Of a stretch of 60,000 bases of DNA, positions 45,783 to 55,488 are shown piece by piece. The notes under the pieces were generated by a model. It was not told the DNA's origin. It saw only the letters and a program-made list of their open reading frames with translations, and did no database searches. The position numbers were made by a program, and so were the translations under genes. Source of the stretch: Methanobacterium sp. PtaB.Bin024 (GTDB lineage Archaea; Methanobacteriota; Methanobacteria; Methanobacteriales; Methanobacteriaceae); assembly GCA_002067065.1 (NCBI GenBank), contig MVPY01000037.1:1-60000 (forward strand), written 5' to 3'. Positions within the stretch are counted from its first letter, which is position 1; the number at the start of each line of letters is the position of its first letter.

Positions 45783-46295
45783 TTATTGATATTTTTCATA
45801 ACACACAACATCATCCATATCTTTTCTAGGTCGTGGTGCAGGTTTTTCATCGGCATATCCCAATGTAAACATAGCAGGCACTCTGATATCCTCAGGAATA
45901 CTTAAAATTTCTTTGACTTTTCCTTCATCAAAAGCCCCCAACCAGCAGGTTCCCAGACCAAGTTCTGTTGCTTCTAAAATCATGAAAGAAACTGCAATGG
46001 ATAAATCAACTGTGTAAGCATGCTGTCCGCAGGGCATGACTCTTTCAGATTCTGTTGAACAGACCACAATAGTTATAGGTGCTTGTCCCACGAATTTCTG
46101 CCCATTGGCCGCTTCAACCAATTTATCACGAGTGTCCTGATCTTTCACCACTAAAAACTTCCATTCCTGCCTGTTAGCAGCAGATGGTGCAAGACGGGCG
46201 GATTCCAATATTTTTTCTAGTTTATTCCCTTCAACTGCAGTGTTTTTATATTTTCTAATACTCTTCCTTTCGGTGATTGCTTCAAAAACATCCAT
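45783..46295 (-). CDS. nitroreductase family protein
   Basis: This 170-residue protein is an FMN-dependent nitroreductase. RKSIRKYKNTAVE and SARLAPSAANRQEWKFLVV are the FMN-binding N-terminal part, and LGLGTCWLGAF with a later AMFTLGYADEKPAPRPRK completes the family signature. It reduces nitro or quinone-like compounds, or acts in related reductive steps. It lies downstream of the tiny Cys peptide gene on the same strand and divergent from an HxlR regulator, a common context for nitroreductases under redox-sensing control. Confidence 0.9.
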   Translation of the reverse strand: MDVFEAITERKSIRKYKNTAVEGNKLEKILESARLAPSAANRQEWKFLVVKDQDTRDKLVEAANGQKFVGQAPITIVVCSTESERVMPCGQHAYTVDLSIAVSFMILEATELGLGTCWLGAFDEGKVKEILSIPEDIRVPAMFTLGYADEKPAPRPRKDMDDVVCYEKYQ

Positions 46296-46416
46296 TTAGA
46301 ATAACCCCTCTGTCATTACTTCTTTAAACCATCATGAAAATCTTGTGAAAATAATGCAAATTTAAAAAAATGAAAAATAATTAAATAAAAAAAGTTTAAA
46401 ATGTTTTTTTTAGTTT

Positions 46417-46509
46417 CTATTCTGCATCCATCATTTCACCGTAGACAATTTCTATTTCACAGCCTTTAGGTCCACAGCAGAAATGTTGTAAATCAAATTG
46501 TACCATCAT
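46417..46509 (-). CDS. 30-residue cysteine peptide (short gene)
   Basis: This is a short gene too small for normal calling. It starts ATG at 46509, has GAGGTGA six bases ahead, and encodes 30 residues with a CC pair and a third Cys (motif HFCCGPKGCEIEI) and an acidic tail. A second ATG at 46506 is also possible. A T-rich run lies just past its stop on the minus strand (about 46387-46393). It is followed by the nitroreductase gene on the same strand and is divergent from HxlR. A thiol or metal-binding role is a guess. The close ribosome site and clean frame are the main support. Confidence 0.6.
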   Translation of the reverse strand: MMVQFDLQHFCCGPKGCEIEIVYGEMMDAE

Positions 46510-46560
46510 TTTTTTCACCTCGATAAGTTCAACAATATAAAAAAGTAACTAATAGTATTT

Positions 46561-46663
46561 AAAGTATGTACTGACACCAATCACATATACTTACACAAGG
46601 TATACTTAGTGCCAGTGAGTAAGCATTAATTAATCATTCATCTCATAGATAAGTGAGTATACA
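46561..46663. promoter_or_regulatory. repeated TATACTTAC-like motifs in divergent promoter
   Basis: Between the Cys peptide and HxlR genes lie ATATACTTAC (46586-46595), GTATACTTAG (46599-46608) and, inverted, GTGAGTATAC at 46653-46662, plus a related TGTACTGAC near 46567. They are candidate HxlR sites controlling both directions. Confidence 0.45.
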
Positions 46664-46745
46664 TCTATTCCGTGAACATGATTTAATCCGACTATCACAG
46701 TAGTAACTTAATTAGATATAGCTAAATTAGGATGGAGATAATTAA

Positions 46746-47090
46746 ATGACTGGTAACGGGAAAAACCATGAATATATCTGTTCCGTAGAAGCAGCTATTA
46801 ATGAAATAGGTGGAAAATGGAAATCGTTAGTATTATGCTCCTTAAAGGACGGTAAACTAAGATTTAATGAGATAAACAAGAAATTACCCGATATAACCCA
46901 GAGAATGCTGACAAAAACCCTGCGAGAACTGGAAAGAGACCATATAATCAATAGAAAGGTTTATCCAGAAGTACCTCCCAAAGTTGAATACTCATTAACC
47001 CCCAAAGGAGAATCTGTACTTCCCATCTTAGATGCTCTATGTGAGTGGGGAAAAGAATACTGCGATAATAAGGTATATCAAGAAAGTTGA
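46746..47090 (+). CDS. HxlR family transcriptional regulator
   Basis: This 114-residue protein is an HxlR-type winged-helix regulator: CSVEAAINEIGGKWKSLVL with the conserved early Cys, the recognition segment LPDITQRMLTKTLRELERD, and the wing VYPEVPPKVEYSLTPKGES. Several HxlR proteins sense electrophiles or oxidants through that Cys. GGATGGAGA precedes the ATG. It is divergent from the tiny Cys peptide and nitroreductase genes, which it probably controls through the repeated sites between them. Confidence 0.92.
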   Translation: MTGNGKNHEYICSVEAAINEIGGKWKSLVLCSLKDGKLRFNEINKKLPDITQRMLTKTLRELERDHIINRKVYPEVPPKVEYSLTPKGESVLPILDALCEWGKEYCDNKVYQES

Positions 47091-47209
47091 TCCTCTAAAT
47101 TCACCTAAATCACCTATCCTATATATTGAAATCATATATATTTGAAAAATTCAGTTTGCAGACTTATTTTGGGTATTATGTTCTCAAACTACTGATAGGC
47201 TGGCAGAAA

Positions 47210-48007
47210 ATGGACACCAAAACCTCTGAACTTAAATTATTTGAGTTTGGAATCCAAAAAAAATTAATATTACTCTCATGCACCGCTATTTTATGGATAG
47301 CTGCAGCGATTGCCTATTTTACTCCTGGTTTTGATTACTGGGTTGTGGCCAGTTTCACTTCTCCACTTGCTGATCCCTCACTTGCAAATTTCTGGTATGG
47401 CTACACCAAATACATGCTCTATGTTGTGGAATTCCCCCTTTTTGCCATATATTTGGTATCATTTAAGATCAATAAATTGAAACCTTACCGTTTAGTTCTC
47501 TTCTTATCAATCGTGTTACTGGCAATTGGCAATCCAATTGTTGACCCGATTTTAAAGAATTTTTTTGCACGCCCAAGACCAATGATAACATTCGATCTAA
47601 ACACCATATATTATGCAAGTGGGTTTTCCCTTCCTTCCGGACATGCCTTTCAGTCATTTGCAGTAACTTTACCATTAATAATCTGTTTTTTAACTAACGA
47701 TAAGACGTTCCAAAGAAACTGGATCAAAATAGTTTTGGCCTTGTTACTTTTAATTTATGCTATAACCCTATCTTTCAGTCGGATCGTGGTAGGAGTACAC
47801 TATCTTTCCGATGTTTTATTCGGAATCGGATTCGCAATTATCTTAATGTTAATTTTAGCCAGTTTATTGCAATGGTTGTTAAATACTGGTAGATTAAACC
47901 TTCAAAACGAAAAATGGTATGCCCTGGTGTTCGTTATTCTCTATGTGAGTTATATTATTTTCAGTTGGGATTATTTCCTGTGGTTCAGAGTTCATTTTAT
48001 CTCCTGA
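47210..48007 (+). CDS. PAP2 family phosphatase
   Basis: This protein of about 265 residues is a membrane PAP2 lipid phosphatase. The three catalytic motifs are KNFFARPRPM, SLPSGHAFQSF (His acid) and SRIVVGVHYLSDVLFG (His nucleophile). Five or six helices surround them. It hydrolyses lipid phosphates such as phosphatidate or polyprenyl pyrophosphate. The open frame begins with a TTG at 47126, but a TATA-like AT-rich stretch lies there, so the ATG at 47210 is used, with moderate confidence. It follows the HxlR gene. Confidence 0.85.
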   Translation: MDTKTSELKLFEFGIQKKLILLSCTAILWIAAAIAYFTPGFDYWVVASFTSPLADPSLANFWYGYTKYMLYVVEFPLFAIYLVSFKINKLKPYRLVLFLSIVLLAIGNPIVDPILKNFFARPRPMITFDLNTIYYASGFSLPSGHAFQSFAVTLPLIICFLTNDKTFQRNWIKIVLALLLLIYAITLSFSRIVVGVHYLSDVLFGIGFAIILMLILASLLQWLLNTGRLNLQNEKWYALVFVILYVSYIIFSWDYFLWFRVHFIS

Positions 48008-48019
48008 TAAAATCAAAGT

Positions 48020-48787
48020 TCAGTCCCTTTCAGTTTGTTTCACTATGGTAACAGCAAATACCGCCGCTCCAAATCCATTATCAATGTTTACCACGGCAAT
48101 TCCTGGGGCACAAGATTGCAGCATGGCATTAAGTGCTGTAAATCCTCCTGTACCCACTCCATACCCCACAGAAGTTGGTACTCCAATTACAGGGATGTCC
48201 ACCAGTCCTGCCACCACTGAAGGCAGCGCTCCTTCCATACCTGCCACCACAATGATGGCCTTAACGTCTTCTTCTAAGATCTTTCTGATCTGTGAGAATA
48301 ATCTGTGAATTCCGGCAACACCCACATCATATGACGTTAAAACTTCACATCCTGCTTCTTCCGCCACTATACGAGCCTCTTCCGCCACTGGTATGTCTGA
48401 TGTGCCGGCAGTGATGACTCCAATTTTACCTATTTTTTCTATTTCATGATCTTTAATGACTAAAATTCGAGCTTTATTATTATATTCTATTTTAAACCCT
48501 TCATCACGAAGAAATTCAAGTTCATTTTTGATTTTAGAGTACTTATCCTCTCCCAGACGAGTTACAAGTACCCTACCCCCTATTGCACACCCCTGGATTA
48601 TCTTGACCAGTTCTGCATCATCTTTACTCTCAGCGAAGATAGCTTCCGGAAACCCCGTTCGAACTTCTCGAGCCGTGTCTAATTTAGCAAAATCCCCTAA
48701 TTCTACTACTTGCATGACTTTAAGTTTTTTTTCAGCTTCTTCCAATGATATTTTACCATTGACTAGTTCGTTGAGTATTTTCTTCAT
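48020..48787 (-). CDS. larB: LarB, nickel-pincer cofactor synthesis enzyme
   Basis: This 255-residue protein is LarB, the PurE-like enzyme that carboxylates and hydrolyses nicotinate adenine dinucleotide to pyridinium-3,5-biscarboxylate mononucleotide, the first step to the nickel-pincer cofactor of lactate racemase. An N-terminal helical part is followed by the PurE-like domain with GVITAGTSDIPVAEEA, VLTSYDVGVAGIHRLF and GVPTSVGYGVGTGGF. The GGTGAGG site precedes the ATG. larC and larE are not nearby. NaAD supply links it to the pncB gene in the window. Confidence 0.88.
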   Translation of the reverse strand: MKKILNELVNGKISLEEAEKKLKVMQVVELGDFAKLDTAREVRTGFPEAIFAESKDDAELVKIIQGCAIGGRVLVTRLGEDKYSKIKNELEFLRDEGFKIEYNNKARILVIKDHEIEKIGKIGVITAGTSDIPVAEEARIVAEEAGCEVLTSYDVGVAGIHRLFSQIRKILEEDVKAIIVVAGMEGALPSVVAGLVDIPVIGVPTSVGYGVGTGGFTALNAMLQSCAPGIAVVNIDNGFGAAVFAVTIVKQTERD

Positions 48788-49028
48788 ACTATCGCTGCCT
48801 CACCACATTAATATTATAAATCTGAAGTTTAAAAACAGTTGCTTTTGATATCCCCTATTTATCATTAATTCCCCCAAATAGTGGGAACCTTACAATTTAA
48901 CAGACTCCTATTTCATCTCATTTAATTTCTAAATGAATAAAAGGCTAAATTCACCCTCTAACTAAGTATAACAACTTTTTTAAAATTATATTTAATCAAC
49001 AGATGCATCTAAAACTATTTCAAGTTTT

Positions 49029-52000
49029 TTATGTCCTTTTTTTGTATTCTACCTCTTTAAACGTGATTTTAAACTCTGTTCCCCTGCTCCTGTCGAGAGT
49101 AATTTCACCATCAATTTGTGAAACTAAGTTATTTACCAGTTGCAGGCCAAGAGAGGATGTGTTCCTGAAATTCAGACCTTCAGGGAATCCAACACCAGTG
49201 TCCCTCACTATAAGCGTGAATAGATCCTCTTTTTTATTGAATTCAATGTCTATTTCACCTGTTTCCCCTTCTGGAAATGCATATTTCATGGAATTAGTTA
49301 CCAGCTCATTTACAATTAAACCTAAAGGAACTGTAGTGTTTATATCCACCATTACATTTTCTACATCCATATTTAGCTTAACACGGCTTGGATCAGTTAC
49401 ATAAGTGTGGAAAAGATCTGTGGCTAGGGTGTGAATATAATCACCGAAATCGATCTTTTTAAGGTCTGTAGACCGGTATAAACGTTCATGGATTAGTGCC
49501 ATGGACCTGGCACGGTTCTGACTTTCCTTGAAAATGTCAAAAGCTTCTTTATCCTTTATATATTGAGATTGAAGGTTCAATAAGCTGGATATAACCATCA
49601 AGTTATTCTTAACCCTGTGGTGAATCTCTTTAACTAGCATCTCTTTTTCTTCAAGAGATTCTTTAAGTTTTTCCTCGGCTATTTTTCGATCGGTAATATC
49701 CTGGTTAGATCCATAACTACCAATTAATTTGCCCTCATCATCACAGATAAAGTGGATATGAACTGAAATATAAAGGGTTTCACCATCCCGACGAACAATC
49801 CTATGTTCCATCTCCTCGGGAAACCCTGGCTGACCAGTCTTTTCCGTTTGTCTAAATCCTTTTGCAATAGCCGGAACATCTTCCGGGTGTACAAAGTTCT
49901 TTACATAATCCTCCACTGACATCAGATAACCGCCTTCCTGGTCGGCTGTAGTACCATACATTGAATAAAATCTATCATTAAATCTGAAAACCATGTCATC
50001 CATGTCAAATTCCCAGTTTACTAGATGTGCAAGATCCATTGCATTTTCTAAATGGATCTGACTCAATTTAAGTGCCTCTTCGGCCTTTTTACGATCTGTT
50101 ATATCTCTTAAGGCGCCTTCAATTCCAATAGGCTGATTTTTTGAATCATAGATAAAATGAACATTAGCCGAAAAGTATACCAATCGATTTTCACTGTCCC
50201 TTAATGCAATTTCGTAATCTGAAACCTCTCTTTTTTCTCGAAGAACTTTCAAGAGCTTCTTTCTATCCTCATGATTAGCGTAGAGCAAACTCACAGGATT
50301 TCCTATCAATTTAGTGGGTTTAATTCCAAATTGCTTTTCAACTGAGGGGCTGACTTCAATAATTTTGCCTTTGATGTCAGTTTGGAAGAAAACATCCTGC
50401 ACATTCTCAAATATATTCCTGTACTTTTCTTCACTTTTTTTAAGGGCTTCTTCAGCTTTTTTCCGCTCTGTTAAATCGCGAATAATAGATGTGAAATAAG
50501 TATCTTCTCCCAATTTCCAGGATGAAAGTGACATTTCACAGGGAAATTCAGTTCCATCCTTTTTTAATCCGGTAACCACAGTAGTTTTTCCTGTTTTTTG
50601 TCTTTCACCAGATTCGAATAGTTCCATTCCCTTCAAATGTCCGTTTTTATGTTTTTGGGGAACAATGATTGATACTGGTTTACCATAAAGTTCAGATGCA
50701 GTGTAACCGAAAAGTTCCAGCAAACTATGATTGAAAAAGGTGATGATACCCTTAGAATCTGCAGTTATAATAACATCTATAGCAGACTCAGTAACAGCAC
50801 GGAATTTTTCTTCACTTTGCCTGAGCTTTTCGTTGGCTTTCTCTCGTTCCGTAATATCAATACAAAATACGGTAAGCCCTATTACGTCCTTACCTGATTG
50901 TATAGGGTTATATATGTTTTCCCAATACCTTCTACTGAAGTTTTCCTCTCCATAATCTTCAAGTTCTATGAAATTTTCACCAGAGAGTGCACGATCAAAA
51001 TTAATTTTTGCTTTTTCCCTATCTTCGGGATAAGAAATATAATCTAACATGTTTTTACCAATTTCAATGCCCACCCCCCAAATATTTTTCATGGTCTGCT
51101 TATGGGCCTCATTAAAGAAGATGTATTGATAGTTGCAATCAAGTGAAAAAGCGATTATATTTTCAGGACCCTCAAAAATGGAATTAAACGTTGCATAGGC
51201 ACGTTTTAATCCTTCTTCTGCTCTCTTACGAGCAGTGATATCTTCAACCATTTCAATGGCTGCAACAACATTACCCTCCTCATCCTTTATAGGTGAAGAA
51301 ACTATTCGATAATTAATAATTTCACCACCCACAGGTGTATCAGTTACAGATTCATGAACTTCTCCATCCTCTAAAGTCTTATATGTTGGACAATAAGTAC
51401 ATCTGTCTTCTTTAGGTGGATCATTGAATGCTTTATAACAGATCGGCTTTTTTGAAACATCTATATGGGGGAACCATTCTTTCATCTGGTCGTTTAAATC
51501 CAAAATTTCCATTTTTGGACTTATAAACGATACACCAACACCAATATCATCAAAAAGAGCATTATATTGTTCTTGAGCAGATATTAAAGCATTTTCAATA
51601 TGTTTTCGCTCTGTAATGTCACGAACATAGCTTAAAACAAGTGGTTTATCTTTATATCTAATAATCTTAGAATGTACCTCCACCGGCAATTGTGAACCAT
51701 CTTTTCTGAAATGTGCGGTTTCAAAAGTAAATTCTCCTTTTTCCATTAAATCTTTAATTCTTGGTTTTATCAGCTTTTCATAGTTGGGAACATCCAGGTC
51801 GTGAAGATTCATCCCCAGTAACTCTTTTTTAGTGTAACCACGTGTTTTATAAGCAGCTTCATTCACATATACAAAATTTCCGTCAAAATCATGCAAAAAA
51901 ACAGAATCAGTAGCCGAATCAAGAAGTTGCATCATAAGTTTGGACTTCTCTAACTGAAATTCCTTATCAGCCAGCTGTCTTTCTAACTCATGGATTCTTT

Positions 52001-52052
52001 TTTCCAGTGCATCCAGCTTATTCGAAAGATCTTCTTGATTCGAACCTTTCAA
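49029..52052 (-). CDS. multi-PAS histidine kinase
   Basis: This 1007-residue protein is a cytoplasmic sensor kinase with about six PAS domains: roughly residues 35-155, 160-285, 285-410, 410-535, 535-660 and 660-790. The kinase core has the HisKA_2 motif EIHHRVKNNLMVISSLLN with the phospho-acceptor His near 810 and a HATPase domain with VNELVTNSMKYAFPE (N box) and DTGVGFPEG (G1). The second PAS carries a cluster CYKAF, then CTYCPTY, which could bind a metal or sense redox. The start is a TTG after GGGGG. No response regulator is adjacent. Confidence 0.9.
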   Translation of the reverse strand: MKGSNQEDLSNKLDALEKRIHELERQLADKEFQLEKSKLMMQLLDSATDSVFLHDFDGNFVYVNEAAYKTRGYTKKELLGMNLHDLDVPNYEKLIKPRIKDLMEKGEFTFETAHFRKDGSQLPVEVHSKIIRYKDKPLVLSYVRDITERKHIENALISAQEQYNALFDDIGVGVSFISPKMEILDLNDQMKEWFPHIDVSKKPICYKAFNDPPKEDRCTYCPTYKTLEDGEVHESVTDTPVGGEIINYRIVSSPIKDEEGNVVAAIEMVEDITARKRAEEGLKRAYATFNSIFEGPENIIAFSLDCNYQYIFFNEAHKQTMKNIWGVGIEIGKNMLDYISYPEDREKAKINFDRALSGENFIELEDYGEENFSRRYWENIYNPIQSGKDVIGLTVFCIDITEREKANEKLRQSEEKFRAVTESAIDVIITADSKGIITFFNHSLLELFGYTASELYGKPVSIIVPQKHKNGHLKGMELFESGERQKTGKTTVVTGLKKDGTEFPCEMSLSSWKLGEDTYFTSIIRDLTERKKAEEALKKSEEKYRNIFENVQDVFFQTDIKGKIIEVSPSVEKQFGIKPTKLIGNPVSLLYANHEDRKKLLKVLREKREVSDYEIALRDSENRLVYFSANVHFIYDSKNQPIGIEGALRDITDRKKAEEALKLSQIHLENAMDLAHLVNWEFDMDDMVFRFNDRFYSMYGTTADQEGGYLMSVEDYVKNFVHPEDVPAIAKGFRQTEKTGQPGFPEEMEHRIVRRDGETLYISVHIHFICDDEGKLIGSYGSNQDITDRKIAEEKLKESLEEKEMLVKEIHHRVKNNLMVISSLLNLQSQYIKDKEAFDIFKESQNRARSMALIHERLYRSTDLKKIDFGDYIHTLATDLFHTYVTDPSRVKLNMDVENVMVDINTTVPLGLIVNELVTNSMKYAFPEGETGEIDIEFNKKEDLFTLIVRDTGVGFPEGLNFRNTSSLGLQLVNNLVSQIDGEITLDRSRGTEFKITFKEVEYKKRT

Positions 52053-52310
52053 TTTTAAGCCCCCAAAAATACTGACACAAAATCCTCATGTTGATTATGT
52101 TCATATCAGTATTTGTTTTTAGTGATACGAAAATTGTTTTCACAGTAGAATTTTTAAAAAAATGAAATCAACCAAATTAAGTAGAGTTTTATTAATGTGC
52201 TTCCCAATCATTAAAGTATAAAATGAAAAATGTATAAAATAGCATGTGAAATTTTGACATAAAGTGTTTATTTTAACAGAAATAGTGTAATAAAATTAAA
52301 ATTAGAGGAA

Positions 52311-54635
52311 ATGAATTTGAAAAAAGCACGTATACTTGTCCAGGGAATAGTTCAGGGAGTTGGATTCCGGCCAAATGTTTATAGATTAGCTAAAGCTTTA
52401 AAACTTAATGGATATGTGCGTAATCTTGGTAATGTGGTTGAAATAGTGGTAGAGGGTGATGAAAAAGATATAAAATCTTTTAAAAATGATCTGAAGGTTA
52501 AAACCCCTCCCATATCAAAGATTGATTCGTTGCAAATGAAATGGTTAGATGAAATTCCCTCTCCAGAGTTTGATAATTTTAAGATCCTGGAAAGCTCAGC
52601 TAATTTCTCAGGATCTTCTGTAATACCACCTGATGTTGCCACCTGCGACAGTTGCCTGGAAGAAGTGATGAAAAAAGGTGATAGGCGTTATAAATATCCT
52701 TTCACAGCATGCACTGACTGCGGGCCACGTTTTACGGTTATCCGTTCTGTTCCTTACGATCGTGAACGCACTTCCATGGAGGAATTTCCCCTCTGCCCGG
52801 ATTGTACAGTGGAGTACGAAAACCCTGAAGACCGGCGTTACCACGCTGAAGCAACTTGCTGTCCAGTATGCGGACCTGACGTTTTCCTTTACCGTGACCA
52901 AAAGATTGAATTAGAAAATCCCATCAAAGAAACTGCCAAACTTCTGGATGAAGGCAATATCCTTGCTATTAAGGGTATTGGAGGCACACATCTGGTGGCA
53001 AAAACCACAGATGATTTACCAGTCATTAAAATGCGTGAAAGGTTAGGTAGAATGAACCAGCCCTTTGCCTGTATGTCTCCCGATGTTTCCACCATTCGGA
53101 GTTTTGCTGAAGTAGCAGATTATGAGGAGGAAACTCTTTTATCTCGGAACCGACCCATTGTCGTGCTTAAAAAGAACAAAGATTACTATTTATCCCCCTA
53201 TGTTGCACCTGATCTTCATAATCTGGGAGTGATGCTTCCGTATTCTGCACTGCATCATCTACTTTTCACCTACACCGATGCCCCGGCTTATATTATGACT
53301 TCTGCTAACATGCCTGGCGAACCTATGCTCACCCAAAACCAGGATATTATAAGTAAGCTGGAGGGTGTGGCTGATTATTACCTCCTGCACAACCGAGAGA
53401 TTGTTAACCGATGCGATGATAGTGTTGTTCGGTTCCGTGGGGGCGACATGGCATTTATCCGCCGATCCCGAGGTTATGTGCCCGAACCATATGATTTTTC
53501 AAATATTAATAAGGACTTAAATGTGTTGGCTCTGGGACCAGAAATTGATGTTACTTTCTCCCTTCTTAAAGAGGGCAAATGTTACATGTCCCAGCACATA
53601 GGAGATACCACCAAATATGAAACCTTCCTATACCTCCAAGAGGCCATCGAATATATGATGGGAATTACACGAACAGACAGGATCGATGTGGTGGCTTGTG
53701 ACCTTCATCCTCAGTTTTTCACCACTAAACTGGCTCATGAACTGGGTGAAAGGTTTAAATGCCCTGTTTTGAAGGTTCAGCATCATCATGCCCACGCTAC
53801 AGCCCTATCTGTGGACTGGGGTGTAGATGAGCTTATATGCATTGCTGCTGATGGTGTTGGTTATGGTGAAGATGGAAGTGCCTGGGGAGGGGAGATTCTT
53901 TACTCCAACGGCCCAAAATATGAAAGATTAGCAAGCTTAATGCCTCAAAAAATGCCAGGGGGAGATTTAACCACTCGCTATCCTGCCAGGATGATGATGG
54001 CTATGCTTTATCCCCATTATGATGAAGATGAGATGGTAGATCTTATGAAAACTCACTACGTTGATTATTTCCCTCACGGAGCAAAAGAAGTCGACATTGT
54101 GGCCAATCAAATGGATAGAGAATTTAATCTCACAGAAACCACCAGCACCGGCCGTGTTCTTGATGCTATTTCTGCAGCCCTGCATATCTGCGGAGAAAGA
54201 ACTTATGAAGGTGAATGCGCCATGAAACTGGAATCTACAGCTTATACAGGTGAAGATATATTCGATCTGCCTATTAAAATCATCCAAAATAATGGTATGG
54301 ATGTTCTGGATACTCCCCAGATACTTTCATCAGTTTTAGAGAAGAAACTGGAAGGAGAGCCAGTTAAAGATCTGGCATGTTCTGCTCAGCGGGCTGTTTC
54401 TCAGGGATTGGCCGAATTGGCTATCCTGGCAGCAGATAAAAAAGATGTTGATGCAATTGGTGGATCTGGAGGGGTTTTCTACAATGAAGCCATTAGCATG
54501 ACCATTAAAAAATTTGTAGAAGACGCGGGTTATCGTTTCCTCCAACACAAGAATAGTTGCGCAGGAGATGGCTCTGTTTCACTGGGTCAGGCAGCAGTGG
54601 CTGCTTTACAGTGCCAAAAAAATATTCAGGAATAA
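52311..54635 (+). CDS. hypF: HypF carbamoyltransferase, [NiFe] hydrogenase maturation
   Basis: This 774-residue protein makes the cyanide ligands of [NiFe] hydrogenases from carbamoyl phosphate. It has an acylphosphatase domain (residues 1-95, VQGIVQGVGFRPNVYRLA), two zinc-finger pairs (CDSCLEEV, CTDCGP; CPDCTVEY, CCPVCGP), a YrdC domain (KGIGGTHLVAKTTDD) and a Kae1-like domain (QHHHAHATALS, AADGVGYGEDG). The ATG at 52311 has AGAGGAA almost touching it; a TTG six bases later is an alternative start. It stands alone between the kinase and the heat-shock block. Confidence 0.93.
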   Translation: MNLKKARILVQGIVQGVGFRPNVYRLAKALKLNGYVRNLGNVVEIVVEGDEKDIKSFKNDLKVKTPPISKIDSLQMKWLDEIPSPEFDNFKILESSANFSGSSVIPPDVATCDSCLEEVMKKGDRRYKYPFTACTDCGPRFTVIRSVPYDRERTSMEEFPLCPDCTVEYENPEDRRYHAEATCCPVCGPDVFLYRDQKIELENPIKETAKLLDEGNILAIKGIGGTHLVAKTTDDLPVIKMRERLGRMNQPFACMSPDVSTIRSFAEVADYEEETLLSRNRPIVVLKKNKDYYLSPYVAPDLHNLGVMLPYSALHHLLFTYTDAPAYIMTSANMPGEPMLTQNQDIISKLEGVADYYLLHNREIVNRCDDSVVRFRGGDMAFIRRSRGYVPEPYDFSNINKDLNVLALGPEIDVTFSLLKEGKCYMSQHIGDTTKYETFLYLQEAIEYMMGITRTDRIDVVACDLHPQFFTTKLAHELGERFKCPVLKVQHHHAHATALSVDWGVDELICIAADGVGYGEDGSAWGGEILYSNGPKYERLASLMPQKMPGGDLTTRYPARMMMAMLYPHYDEDEMVDLMKTHYVDYFPHGAKEVDIVANQMDREFNLTETTSTGRVLDAISAALHICGERTYEGECAMKLESTAYTGEDIFDLPIKIIQNNGMDVLDTPQILSSVLEKKLEGEPVKDLACSAQRAVSQGLAELAILAADKKDVDAIGGSGGVFYNEAISMTIKKFVEDAGYRFLQHKNSCAGDGSVSLGQAAVAALQCQKNIQE

Positions 54636-54687
54636 TTAAAATAAAAAATAATAATATTCATGATAAAAATAACTAAAATATAAATAA

Positions 54688-55194
54688 TTAAGGTTCCTCA
54701 TCCCCAGATTCTTCTTCACCAAACATAACAGGCAGGTTCAAGGAACGTGTTTTTAGGGCTCTTTTTCGATGATCTACCTGTTTTAGGAGATTTTCAGCGT
54801 GTTTTTTTGCTTCGTCGTAATTTTTTATAAGCTGTTCTAGTTCAGGTGAAACATCCTCCCCTAGACGGGCGCGTTCCTCTAACAGTTGCAGTTCCTGGAA
54901 TTCATGACCTGGTGATTTTACCCTTATAGTTCCATGACTAACAAATATCTGGAATTCCACGTCATTGGAGATATCATAGTATTTTCTTGGCCTTCCTCTT
55001 TCTATTTTTTGGAATGATGAGCTAAGAAGTCCTGCTTCCTCCATAGCCCGCAGGTGTTCTATGATGGCCTTCTGACCAATTTCCAGTTCCCGGGATATCT
55101 GGCTAACAAAACGTGGCTCATCTCGTAAAAGGTCAAGTATGTCTCTACGGGTTTTGCAGCCCATAACATCCAGTAATAACTCTAAATCCATCAT
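54688..55194 (-). CDS. ArsR-like regulator, probable heat-shock regulator
   Basis: This 168-residue protein has an N-terminal winged helix (VMGCKTRRDILDLLRDEP, then FVSQISRELEIGQKAIIEHL, wing RGRPRKYYDISND) and a C-terminal coiled coil from about residue 95 that could dimerise. It lies divergent from grpE. Phr and HSR1 of other archaea are ArsR-type heat-shock repressors in a similar place, so this is a likely counterpart, but it is not proven. The grpE promoter carries four TAAC-N5-GTTA motifs that it may bind. Confidence 0.82.
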   Translation of the reverse strand: MMDLELLLDVMGCKTRRDILDLLRDEPRFVSQISRELEIGQKAIIEHLRAMEEAGLLSSSFQKIERGRPRKYYDISNDVEFQIFVSHGTIRVKSPGHEFQELQLLEERARLGEDVSPELEQLIKNYDEAKKHAENLLKQVDHRKRALKTRSLNLPVMFGEEESGDEEP

Positions 55195-55312
55195 TGATCC
55201 ACTTTTTCCTATCTTATTTTAAGACATGTTAATTTCTGATTTATTCATTCACCTTTAAATTATTAGCCTATCTAAGAAAAGTTGAAGTTTTAAAATTTTT
55301 ATAAAATTATGA

Positions 55313-55440
55313 TAACTATTTGTTACTATAGTTCAATTTTTTAGAAAGGTTTATATAACCTTTGGTTACTAATAATTTATATAACTTTTGGTTACTATAA
55401 CCATGATTATCAGAAAAGTTTATATAACAAATAGTAACTA
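55313..55440. promoter_or_regulatory. grpE-dnaK promoter array with three TATA boxes and operator motifs
   Basis: TTTATATAAC occurs exactly at 55350, 55376 and 55419 (first base). Operator-like motifs of the form TAAC-N5-GTTA occur at 55313 (TAACTATTTGTTA), about 55356 (TAACCTTTGGTTA) and 55382 (TAACTTTTGGTTA), with a variant TAACAAATAGTAA at 55425. The first and second are near-perfect palindromes. Each of the last three motifs overlaps the end of a TATA box. Confidence 0.75.
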
Positions 55441-55488
55441 TAATGGTAAAGTTACTTATCTTCCCATCCATCCAGTAAAGGTGAACAA

